DNA of 7,352 nucleotides, taken from positions 1 to 7,352 of the forward strand of contig JBOIEE010000065.1 of the NCBI GenBank assembly GCA_050740975.1, written 5' to 3'. Positions 1-5,566 of this stretch are shown one piece after another. The position numbers were made by a program, and so were the translations under genes. Below the pieces are notes generated by a model. That model was given only the letters and a program-made list of their open reading frames with translations. It made no database searches and had not been told where the DNA came from. This DNA comes from JBOHHR01 sp050740975 (GTDB lineage: Bacteria > Pseudomonadota > Gammaproteobacteria > JBOHHR01). Position 1 is the stretch's first letter; the number at the start of each line of letters is the position of its first letter.

Positions 1-201
1 CCACCTCCCCAACAAACTCCCCCGCCGCGGCGTCGTTGTAACCACTAAGACCAAACTCCTCATCGTAGAAAATCAAAATAAACAAAGGGTTTTCACACGG
101 CTGCACCACCAGCAGAAGGAACATCCACTCTAGTGCAGAGTTCCGTTAATAACATTGCATAAGAACGGGCTCCTAGCGCGCCCCAGTGTGGCTCGCGGCG
201 C
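1..201. other. Window edge, unassigned; possible end or start of a neighbouring gene
   Basis: No recognisable gene. A plus-strand frame is open from base 2 to a TAG at 131-133 (43 codons, Lys/Gln-rich), so it could be the 3' end of a gene entering from the left. The exactly codon-aligned antisense frame is also open, from an ATG at 124 leftward off the window. Because the two frames mirror each other, at most one is likely to be real. Neither has a motif I recognise and the ATG at 124 lacks a clear Shine-Dalgarno. The stretch 60-100 is notably AT-rich compared with the flanking gene. Confidence 0.2.
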
Positions 202-1041
202 TTAGCGGTTCTTCATCATAACGGGTCCCGTGGGCACCGAGCCACCCCCGGCCGGTTCGACGGTGATCGCAAAACCATCGGGGCGCTCGGGCTCGACCTG
301 CGCTACCAGCGCGTTATGGCCTACCTCATCGACGCTGAACACCCCGCCTGGAAAGGTCCTGCCTCCGGCGATCACCCAAAGTTGGTATTGCTTTTCCGGC
401 GGGAGCATCGGGAGAAAATGGACCACGAAACTTCCACGTTTCTTCCCTGCGCTCCACACGATCAAAGCCTCTGCGCGGGCGGCGGCGTCGGTTCCGGCAA
501 GGGCGACTACCCGGGCATCCTTGCTCCAGACGATGTCCCGGAGCAAGTGCGCCTGGGCGAGCTCGGCTTCCCGACCGGCCAGATCGGCAGCCAGTTTTCG
601 CCCATGATCCGTAAGCTGGTCGATCATCGCCTGCTGCTCGGCCAGGCCCAGTTGGGCGAGATAGAGGTTCCATCCCAAAAGGCCAGCGAGGCCCGCGGCC
701 AGACCGCTGCCTACCCAGGGCCATACCCGCCTTCGGGCGCCCACGGAGGGGCGCTTGAGTCGTGCAGTCCGCTCTGCAGCGGTAGCCGTGGACCGCCGGT
801 ATGCGGCACCGCGCTGTGCCGCGTCGGCTGTAACCCGATCCATGACGGCGGCGCGTACCTCAGAGCGTAACGGGACCCGTGGTAGGGTATAGGGCAGCGT
901 TGCCGCCACCGCCGACAGTTCGTACAGCCTATCTTCGCAGGTCCTGCAACCGCCAGACAGGTGCGCCTCCAAGCGCGTCAATTCGTGGTCGTCCAGCGCG
1001 CCGTACAGAGCTAACCATTCAGCAAAGGGTTCGTGCATCAT
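202..1041 (-). CDS. Anti-sigma factor, membrane-anchored, RskA-type C-terminal domain
   Basis: A 279-residue anti-sigma factor that would hold its cognate ECF sigma factor inactive at the inner membrane. Residues about 1-60 form a zinc-binding anti-sigma domain with His27, Cys32 and Cys35 (H-x4-C-x2-C, in HLSGGCRTC). A basic linker leads to one transmembrane helix at about 106-130. A charged helical stretch at about 130-170 follows, then an RskA-like periplasmic domain with the hallmarks YQLW, a Pro-Gly-Gly-Val-Phe segment, and a C-terminal Val-Glu-Pro-Ala-Gly-Gly-Gly followed by PTGPV. The start at 1041 is chosen because its ATG overlaps the sigma-gene TGA (ATGA, 1038-1041), the usual translational coupling of such pairs. 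A TTG at 1053 or the ATG at 1038 are alternatives. The reading frame is intact, unlike that of its partner. The family call is strong; the signal sensed is unknown. Confidence 0.9.
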   Translation of the reverse strand: MMHEPFAEWLALYGALDDHELTRLEAHLSGGCRTCEDRLYELSAVAATLPYTLPRVPLRSEVRAAVMDRVTADAAQRGAAYRRSTATAAERTARLKRPSVGARRRVWPWVGSGLAAGLAGLLGWNLYLAQLGLAEQQAMIDQLTDHGRKLAADLAGREAELAQAHLLRDIVWSKDARVVALAGTDAAARAEALIVWSAGKKRGSFVVHFLPMLPPEKQYQLWVIAGGRTFPGGVFSVDEVGHNALVAQVEPERPDGFAITVEPAGGGSVPTGPVMMKNR

Positions 1042-1614
1042 GAAGCCGTCCAACCGTTTTCGACCAGCGTATCGCGCATTCGTTCGAGACCGCGACGCAC
1101 CCAGGATTTGACCGTACCGAGCGGCGCGCCGAGGCGTGCCGCGATCTGGCTCTGGGTCAGCCCTTCGAAATAGGCGAGCTCTAGCGTTTGCCGCTGCTCC
1201 TCGGCGAGTTCGCGAAAGGCCGCGTTCAGCATCCGCCGTGCGAACGGGTCGTCATCGTCGCATTCCGCGTTTTCCGCTACCTCGGCTAATAGATCCGCGC
1301 TCTCCTTGAGAGCGCGGCGCGAGACGCGCATAGAGATCGAGCGCCCGCGTGCGCGCGAGGGTGAAAAGCCAGGCGTCCGGGACACCCCGAGCCGGGTCAT
1401 AACGCGCAGCGTCGCGCCACACCTGACAGAAGACCTCTTGCACCACCTCCTCTGCGTCTGCTTGATTGCCCACGATTCGAAATGCGAGGTTCAGCATCAC
1501 CTGGGCGTAGCGGTCATAGAGGCGCTCAAACGCATCGCCATCGCCCTCTGCGATCCGCTGAATGAGTTCGTGAGTATCCTCGGTGCCCTTTGGGGCAATC
1601 GTCTCCGTCCGCAT
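1038..1614 (-). pseudogene. ECF RNA polymerase sigma factor (SigK/RpoE-like), frameshifted
   Basis: Two overlapping frames together make one ECF sigma factor. The upstream frame (ATG at 1614) carries region 2, including DAEEVVQEVF and VPDAWLFTLARTRALDLYARL. The downstream frame (to TGA at 1038) carries region 4 with the helix-turn-helix LTQSQIAARLGAPLGTVKSW. The span is 577 bases, one more than 192 codons. Dropping one base at about 1312-1323 restores a continuous 191-residue protein of normal ECF length, with the inter-domain linker reading YARL-RRALKES. A purine-rich Shine-Dalgarno (GGGGAGG) sits just before the ATG, which supports the start. The gene is coupled to the anti-sigma gene by ATGA. 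As written, the upstream frame would give a protein lacking region 4 and unable to recognise a -35 element. It could be a true mutation or a sequencing or assembly indel in a GC-rich, CG-repetitive tract. Confidence 0.88.
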
Positions 1615-2098
1615 CTACCTCCCCTCTCCCCCGAGCTTGTGCCTCTCGCGCGCGCAGCAGCAAGACTTTTAGGAGTGCGAAGTCTCGCTCCTCGGGGGAT
1701 CAAGAACGACTATCAGAACTTTTCGTAGCGTAGCACAGGCGTATCGGAAACGTTAACGCCTTTTCTCCGGAAGGAGGGTAGTGATGGGCCAGTGAGGTGT
1801 CAAGCACGCGAGTCTTCGAGTTGCTATGCCCCCTGCCGGCCGCCTGCAGACGGACAGGTCGGTGCTGCGATAGAGCCCATCGAGCATGAGTATTTTTTTG
1901 CCGCGTCGCTCAATGACGCAGCGTTAGAGGCGACGCTCTTTCGCCGAGCGGCGCCCTTGCACGCCCCGCCGGACCGGCCCACCCTCCAGGGAACTGTAAC
2001 TGACCGCCTCCGTATTTTAAGTCTCAAGCCACGAAAGCTACGGCAGCAATCGTTAGAATATTCGCAGGTCGACCAAAAGAAGAGGGATGCAGCGGCAG
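1615..2098. other. Decayed intergenic stretch between the sigma operon and the fadD fragment
   Basis: No intact gene is supported. Near 1671-1692 an interrupted hairpin (AGGAG..CGA / TCG..CTCCT with a two-base bulge) lies in the presumed leader of the sigma gene. At 1765-1776 CTCC-GGAA-GGAG forms a small stem-loop whose right side is a strong Shine-Dalgarno-like AAGGAGGG, followed by ATG at 1784. That frame stops after three codons (ATG GGC CAG TGA). A frame open at 1792-2133 shows only a short insertion-sequence-like patch, listed separately. I see no convincing ECF autoregulatory promoter. The divergent layout here would be the natural place for one. Confidence 0.4.
1882..1980 (+). pseudogene. 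Possible remnant of an IS21-family IstA transposase
   Basis: The translated segment contains ASLNDAALEATLFRR followed by a Pro/Ala/Arg-rich stretch. This resembles the linker after the N-terminal helix-turn-helix of IstA-type transposases (a 'LP-x-DLDDAALEARLFPP' pattern, from memory of the family). No helix-turn-helix is visible upstream in any frame and no catalytic DDE region follows, so at most a short relic is present. The match is short, uses low-complexity residues, and could be chance. No IS21 terminal repeats were recognised nearby. Confidence 0.25.
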
Positions 2099-2215
2099 AT
2101 GAATACCAAACCTTGGCTCAAACACTACGATGAGGGGGTCCCGTACAGCTTGCAGCCCTATCCCGAGCGCGCTCTGCTGGACGTAGTGAGAGTCCGGCAG
2201 GCTCCTAGGCAATAG
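2099..2215 (+). pseudogene. fadD: 5' fragment of a long-chain fatty-acid--CoA ligase gene
   Basis: The frame begins with MNTKPWLKHYDEGVPYSLQP and continues YPERALLDVVR. This is the characteristic N-terminus of proteobacterial long-chain acyl-CoA synthetases (KPWLKxYDxGVPxxLxxYPxxTLLDVV). Similarity ends at about 2191 and the frame stops at TAG 2213-2215 after 38 codons. A whole enzyme is about 550 residues, so the AMP-binding, P-loop and C-terminal domains are gone. An in-frame ATG at 2087, just after AGAAGAGGG, is an alternative start. The loss point is followed by a short direct repeat, AGGCTC at 2199-2204 and 2214-2219, which may mark a deletion junction. Family assignment of the fragment is fairly secure. 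It has no enzymatic function as it stands. Confidence 0.75.
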
Positions 2216-2291
2216 GCTCAGAAATACAAAACCCTTCACGTGATTTCTGGAGCTAGTAAAGCGCATGGCAGCTTTTCACCGGCTGGAGTTC

Positions 2292-2320
2292 TTGACTATA
2301 CAGTCATAAACAGCTATGCT
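2292..2320 (+). promoter_or_regulatory. Sigma-70-type promoter of the TetR gene
   Basis: TTGACT at 2292-2297 and TATGCT at 2315-2320 are separated by exactly 17 bases. Transcription would begin near 2327, about 30 bases before the GTG start at 2357. The promoter lies inside the longer open frame that begins at 2240, which argues that the upstream codons are not translated from this transcript. Confidence 0.65.
2293..2306. promoter_or_regulatory. Palindromic candidate operator within the TetR promoter
   Basis: TGACTATACAGTCA is an inverted repeat with 5-base arms (TGACT/AGTCA) around a near-symmetric ATAC centre. It overlaps the -35 element and the spacer, where a bound TetR dimer would block RNA polymerase. 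Autorepression of the adjacent TetR gene is the natural reading but is inferred. The palindrome is shorter than many TetR operators. Confidence 0.45.
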
Positions 2321-2356
2321 TCCCTCACTGACAACGAAAGCACAAATGCAAAGCAT

Positions 2357-2938
2357 GTGGCAAGACCGAGAGAATTCGCGCTAGAGGAGGTGCTGGACAA
2401 GGCCGTGGAGACGTTTTGGTCCAAGGGCTACGAAGCCACGTCGATCCAAGACTTGGTGGAGAACATGGGGATCCATCGCGGCAGCTTGTATGCCGCCTTT
2501 GGGGACAAGCAAGGCCTTTTTCTAACGGTCATTGATCGCTATCGCAAGGTCGTGGTGCGCAAACTACTGGACATTCTCGATAGTGATCCGTCGGGCAAAG
2601 CGGCCATCCGGAAGTTCTTTGCAGCCGTGGTCGAGCATGTGATCACGGGCGGGCCGCTGCGCGGATGCTTGGTCACGAATTCTGCTGTAGAGCGGGGCTT
2701 AAGTGATCCGCAGACGGCGAAGAAGGTTAGCTTGTGCCTCAAGCAGCTCGAGGAGGGGTTCTATAAGACGTTGCTGCGCGCTCAGGGTGCCGGTGAGATC
2801 GACCGGGGGCGGAATTCTCGCGCACTCGCGCACTATCTCACCAGCTGCCTGCAGGGACTTCTAGTGATCGGTAAGATCCGTACGGATCGTGCGGCCCTAG
2901 AGGATGTGGTCGAGGTGACGCTAGAGGCGTTGGAATAA
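2357..2938 (+). CDS. TetR/AcrR-family transcriptional repressor
   Basis: A 193-residue TetR-family regulator. The N-terminus MARPREF is typical of this subgroup, followed by an all-helical DNA-binding domain with the helix-turn-helix at about residues 28-50 (TSIQDLVENMGIHRGSLYAA) and the FGDKQGLF continuation. The remaining helices form the ligand-binding and dimerisation domain. That domain carries the conserved RGCLVTNSA segment with Cys104, at the place where the NemR reactive cysteine lies in that relative, so sensing of electrophiles or oxidants is possible but unproven. GTG at 2357 is preferred over an ATG at 2240 because it gives the canonical N-terminus and lies 30 bases downstream of a good promoter. 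No strong Shine-Dalgarno precedes it. It follows a truncated fadD; its original target may be lost or may be the next gene. A T-run at 2939-2944 follows the stop, with only a weak stem. Confidence 0.9.
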   Translation: MARPREFALEEVLDKAVETFWSKGYEATSIQDLVENMGIHRGSLYAAFGDKQGLFLTVIDRYRKVVVRKLLDILDSDPSGKAAIRKFFAAVVEHVITGGPLRGCLVTNSAVERGLSDPQTAKKVSLCLKQLEEGFYKTLLRAQGAGEIDRGRNSRALAHYLTSCLQGLLVIGKIRTDRAALEDVVEVTLEALE

Positions 2939-2972
2939 TTTTTTGCTTTATTAAAGAACGATAGGTCATGAA

Positions 2973-3001
2973 TTGACGAAACCACTACGAGGCGATCTAA
3001 A
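2973..3001 (+). promoter_or_regulatory. Sigma-70-type promoter upstream of the amber-interrupted gene
   Basis: TTGACG at 2973-2978 and TCTAAA at 2996-3001 are separated by 17 bases. They place a start site near 3008, about 24 bases before the ATG at 3032 and just ahead of its GGAGG. The -35 is a 5/6 match to consensus and the -10 a 4/6 match. The separate promoter suggests this gene is not simply read through from the TetR gene. Confidence 0.5.
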
Positions 3002-3031
3002 AATCGATACGCTGTATCCGGAGGTGACGTG

Positions 3032-3649
3032 ATGATGAAAAAGGTAGCTGGCCTTATCGGTGTTCTTTTGCTGTTAGGGAACGCAAGTGCTTAGGCGCAC
3101 GGGGGGGTGAGCATCGAAGCGGATAAGTGCGTGCTGAAAATTGGCACTTTTTTGGTCCATTTTACCGGTTACCAGCCGGAGAGCCGTGGCAGCGAGGAGT
3201 TCTGTGAAGACATCCCCAGCACCGGACACGCCATTATCGTCATGGACTTCGTAGATCCACAACTGCGAAAGATGGACACCTCGCTACGCATCGTTCAAAC
3301 GGATTCTTGGAGCGAGGCCAAAGCGTATAAGCTGGGAGAGGAAGCCAAGGAGATCACCTACCTTCCACCGCAAAAATACCAAAACGGCTCCATCCGGTTT
3401 GACCATCGGTTTGCAGAGCCCGGCTATTTCGTCGGCGTCATGACCGCAGCCAGTGACGTGGGCCAGCTTGGATCTCTGTTCCCGTTCTCCGTAGGTTATG
3501 GGATTGGGGCGTTCTCAGGTGGAGCAGGCGGCCGTAACCAACTCGTGGTCATTTTCGCGGCCGTGGCGATAGCCGGCGGCGCATTGCTTTATTACGCCTC
3601 AAGGCGAAAGGCTCAAAACACGTTGCGACTCAATAGAAAGCACACTTAG
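3032..3649 (+). pseudogene. Exported, C-terminally membrane-anchored protein of unknown function, interrupted by TAG at the signal-peptide junction
   Basis: GGAGG at 3020-3024 precedes ATG at 3032. The frame encodes a textbook signal peptide, MMKKVAGLIGVLLLLGNASA, with Ala-x-Ala at its end. Codon 21 is TAG (3092-3094), and the same frame then continues AHGGVSIEADKC for another 180 codons to the TAG at 3647-3649. CAG (Gln) to TAG is the simplest explanation and would restore a 205-residue protein. The mature part has an N-terminal His, two cysteines (Cys33 in ADKC, Cys58 in EFCEDIP), a beta-rich middle with several aromatic residues, a Gly-rich stretch, and one transmembrane helix at about residues 170-188 followed by a basic cytosolic tail. 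I do not recognise its function. A restart at GTG 3107 would give a protein with no signal peptide, and the G-run ahead of it is a poor Shine-Dalgarno. It could be a nonsense mutation, amber suppression or a base-call error. Confidence 0.8.
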
Positions 3650-3685
3650 CGGGACATGCGGTATTGACGTATCGGAGCAAACACC

Positions 3686-3943
3686 ATGATTACTATCTTT
3701 TCTCGAATCAATAAAGAGCTGGCGTCCTGGATCGCGATTTGGCGATTCCTGCGGGGGTTGGACTGTTATGGGTGGAATTTCTACCGGGATATCGATGGGC
3801 CGGCAGACGCGAGCAAAAACGCAGAGATAATGAAGCGTGAATGGAAGACAAGTTCACCGGTAATGGTGACCGCCTTAGCCAATAAAGCGCGGTCCAATTC
3901 CATTCACCGAGTTATGGAGCTAGCAGCCCACAAACCGCCTTGA
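3686..3943 (+). CDS. Small protein of unknown function (85 aa)
   Basis: ATG at 3686 is preceded by CGGAG about eight bases upstream. The product starts with an amphipathic, Trp-rich helix-like segment (ELASWIAIWRFLRGLDCYGW), followed by a charged middle with REWK and a basic C-terminal helix rich in Ala and Asn. There is no signal peptide and only one cysteine. It begins 36 bases after the end of the amber-interrupted gene in the same orientation, so the two may share a transcript. No family is recognised. The frame is short and could be a chance opening, but the ribosome-binding site and the amino-acid mix favour a real gene. Confidence 0.5.
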   Translation: MITIFSRINKELASWIAIWRFLRGLDCYGWNFYRDIDGPADASKNAEIMKREWKTSSPVMVTALANKARSNSIHRVMELAAHKPP

Positions 3944-3972
3944 CGCTTGTCTCTTGAACATGAATCAAGGAT

Positions 3973-4060
3973 TTGGTATTCGCGGATTCGGTTGGGCGCG
4001 TTTCGCGAGTTTTGTCCATGGGCTCGTAGCAAGCAGACTCAACCGAATCCCGAATACCAA
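3973..4060. repeat. Long inverted repeat (21-22 bp arms, 45-base loop)
   Basis: The arm at 3973-3994 (beginning TTGGTATTCG, ending GGATTCGGTTG) is the reverse complement of 4040-4060, apart from one extra base (C at 3982 or G at 3983) in the left arm. A G-U and a G-C pair could extend the stem inward by two. No T-tract follows, so it is not an intrinsic terminator. It lies in the 337-base stretch 3944-4280 that otherwise holds no gene. It could be a mobile-repeat or MITE-type relic, or a structured RNA element in the transcript reaching the terminator at 4215. Confidence 0.75.
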
Positions 4061-4214
4061 GCTTATCCTTGCAGCAAGCACGATGTCGTTGACCGCGCGG
4101 ATATTCCCTCCCTGTTCCAAAGAGAAAGAAAAAATGCGGTGTCTTTTCTCCCATCGAGTCAGCTCAAATCATACCGACGACCATCTGTCTCTGCGCTTAC
4201 GCGCTCCCTCCTTG

Positions 4215-4252
4215 CCGCGTCGCCTTACCCTTCGGCGACGCGGAGTTTTTTT
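4215..4252 (+). terminator. Strong intrinsic terminator
   Basis: A perfect 10-bp GC-rich stem (CCGCGTCGCC at 4215-4224, GGCGACGCGG at 4234-4243) with a nine-base loop is followed by AG and seven Ts (4246-4252). It ends plus-strand transcription only 28 bases before the GTG start of the lipoprotein hydrolase. Its position rules out a hydrolase start upstream of it under ordinary expression. It leaves almost no room for an independent promoter, so conditional read-through (attenuation) or a promoter overlapping the hairpin has to be considered. Confidence 0.9.
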
Positions 4253-4268
4253 GAGCGAATCGCGTATC

Positions 4269-4274
4269 GGAGAA
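4269..4274 (+). promoter_or_regulatory. Shine-Dalgarno that fixes the hydrolase start
   Basis: GGAGAA lies six bases before the GTG at 4281, a standard spacing. An in-frame GTG at 4275 would be too close to it, although that start would add an Arg to an otherwise uncharged signal-peptide n-region. The frame is open back to an ATG at 3954, but those upstream codons run through the inverted repeat and the terminator. Confidence 0.6.
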
Positions 4275-4280
4275 GTGCGA

Positions 4281-5141
4281 GTGATTTATGGGGGGAACGC
4301 GGGGCTACTCGTCACTGTAACGCTGCTATTTTCGGGATGTGCCCCAGATCCCGAGCTGCGCGAAGCGACCTATGAAGACGGGGCCAATTGCGCACGCTGC
4401 GCACCCGGTGCGCGAACAGGGGGGGCCGGTATTACCAACGACGAATCCACCCGTGAAGGGATCAAATTTAACGTCCGTACCCCCCTGAACTACGATCCGA
4501 CGATCGCCCATCCGCTGCTGATGATCTATGCGCCCGCGAAACGGAGTCGCATGAGTAGCGAACGGTTTACTGACTTTACTCCAGAGGCAACTGCGGCTGG
4601 GTTTGTTGTCGCCTATGCCGATCATCGGCCCTTGTCGCCATCCAGCTTGGTGGAGCTCGCGGCGGTGACCCGTTTGGTGGCCCAGAAGTGGTGTATCGAC
4701 GAAGACTGCATCTTCCTGACCGGACACTCCGATGGGGGGACCGTAGCTATGGGCCTGGCGTTCATCGCCGGTACGAAAGACCTGCCCGCGGCTATCGCGC
4801 CCAGCGCGGTCGGGATTAACAAGCTCGATCTTGCGGACCGTCAGTGTCCCGATCCGATCCCGGTTATGCTGATGCACAGCGCCAACGACCGTCTTTTCCC
4901 CGGTTACGGAGCGGAAGCCGTCGAATGGTGGGCCAAGTGCAATGAATGCGAGCTGGAAGCACCCGAAAAGCTGGACAACGGGTGTGTCGCCTATTCGGGA
5001 TGCGCCAATGGAGTACGGACTTGGTATTGTGAAGGCAGCGATTCCCACTCTAAGTGGCCAAGGCTGAACAAGACTATCATCGATTTCTTTGTCAAATCGG
5101 AAACCCCGGAAGCAGTCGCTACAGCACGGAATGCGGAATGA
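4281..5141 (+). CDS. Lipoprotein alpha/beta hydrolase, PHB depolymerase/feruloyl esterase-like
   Basis: A 286-residue secreted serine hydrolase. The first 20 residues are a lipoprotein signal (LLVTVTLLFSGC) with the lipobox Cys20 as the acylation site, so the protein should be tethered to a membrane facing the periplasm or the outside. The alpha/beta-hydrolase core shows the nucleophile elbow GHSDGG with Ser150, a likely acid Asp203 in HSANDRLFPG, and a likely catalytic His256 in GSDSHSKWP. The spacing suits the esterase family that includes poly(3-hydroxybutyrate) depolymerase and LpqC-like enzymes. About a dozen cysteines (including NCARC, WCIDEDC and KCNEC) point to several disulfides, consistent with export. 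The substrate cannot be told from sequence; ester hydrolysis of a polyester or aromatic ester is the family expectation. The GTG start at 4281 is set by its Shine-Dalgarno and by the terminator ending at 4252. Confidence 0.85.
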   Translation: MIYGGNAGLLVTVTLLFSGCAPDPELREATYEDGANCARCAPGARTGGAGITNDESTREGIKFNVRTPLNYDPTIAHPLLMIYAPAKRSRMSSERFTDFTPEATAAGFVVAYADHRPLSPSSLVELAAVTRLVAQKWCIDEDCIFLTGHSDGGTVAMGLAFIAGTKDLPAAIAPSAVGINKLDLADRQCPDPIPVMLMHSANDRLFPGYGAEAVEWWAKCNECELEAPEKLDNGCVAYSGCANGVRTWYCEGSDSHSKWPRLNKTIIDFFVKSETPEAVATARNAE

Positions 5142-5201
5142 CCAAAACGCCGGTATCGTGCGTGGAAAACCAAGCCCTTAGAAAGGGTGACTCGTTTTGG
5201 T
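5141..5201. repeat. Nested inverted repeat after the hydrolase gene
   Basis: ACCAAAACG at 5141-5149 pairs perfectly with CGTTTTGGT at 5193-5201. Inside it, CCCTT (5175-5179) pairs with AAGGG (5183-5187) around an AGA loop. Its first base is the last base of the hydrolase stop codon. There is no clean T-tract after either stem, so a Rho-independent terminator is doubtful. It may protect the 3' end of the message. Confidence 0.45.
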
Positions 5202-5238
5202 AGTGATGGCCCCGTTACAAAAGTAACTGTGCCTAGCT

Positions 5239-5517
5239 GTGCCCAATACCTACTTGCTGGTTACCCAACACGATATCAAGTACCGACGGTGGAGGTCTTC
5301 GGTCGTGCACAAACCTGTTTCCGCGCTTAAGGAACTTAGGACTGACTATTATTCCAACCCTAGAGGCGACGCGGCGAGCGAGATGCCTAGAATAAAGCTT
5401 GTGTTCAATGACGGAACCACCATTGACACCACTTTTATCGTCCCTCCCGAAAGAAGAGATGAACTCATCGAATCCATTAAGCTGGCTATGTCATCAGCGA
5501 TTACGCCTGAGCACTAG
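5239..5517 (+). CDS. Small protein of unknown function, possibly PH-domain-like (92 aa)
   Basis: The frame opens right after a TAA at 5224, and the first usable start is GTG at 5239. No convincing Shine-Dalgarno is visible. The product alternates hydrophobic and polar residues in strand-like blocks (TYLLVTQHDIKYRRW, then RIKLVFNDGTTIDTTFIVP) and ends in a helix (RRDELIESIKLAM). That strand-strand-helix order is reminiscent of small bacterial PH-like domains, but this is a fold impression, not a recognised match. There is no signal peptide and no cysteine. Composition looks like real protein. The weak start leaves open that the gene is a 5'-truncated remnant. Confidence 0.55.
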   Translation: MPNTYLLVTQHDIKYRRWRSSVVHKPVSALKELRTDYYSNPRGDAASEMPRIKLVFNDGTTIDTTFIVPPERRDELIESIKLAMSSAITPEH

Positions 5518-5566
5518 GCCGTGTCGCCGTTTGGGATCATGACAGCGCAAACATCGGAGGATAGGA

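Noticed and set aside
230..870. Plus-strand open frames opposite the anti-sigma gene
   Set aside because: The minus strand has a full ZAS/TM/RskA architecture; the plus frames are low-complexity mirrors.
1792..2133. Functional 113-residue protein
   Set aside because: Only a short IS21-like patch is protein-like, the GTG start lacks a sensible spacing, and its 3' end overlaps the fadD fragment in another frame.
2240..2356. Longer TetR N-terminus from the ATG at 2240
   Set aside because: It would place the promoter and palindrome inside the coding region, and the canonical MARPREF start is at 2357.
3973..4060. Integron attC site
   Set aside because: GTTRRRY-like and RYYYAAC-like cores are present (GTTGGGC at 3991, ACTCAAC near 4036), but they are in the inner, reversed order and there is no integrase or cassette array.
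3954..4280. N-terminal extension of the lipoprotein hydrolase from an ATG at 3954
   Set aside because: The extra codons run through the long inverted repeat and the intrinsic terminator. A good Shine-Dalgarno and lipobox signal peptide start at 4281.
4326..5048. 240-codon minus-strand open frame opposite the hydrolase
   Set aside because: It is antisense to a gene with a clear catalytic triad, shows no recognisable domain, and high-GC genes often leave such mirror frames open.
5141..5201. Intrinsic terminator after the hydrolase
   Set aside because: The stems are present but no T-tract follows either of them.
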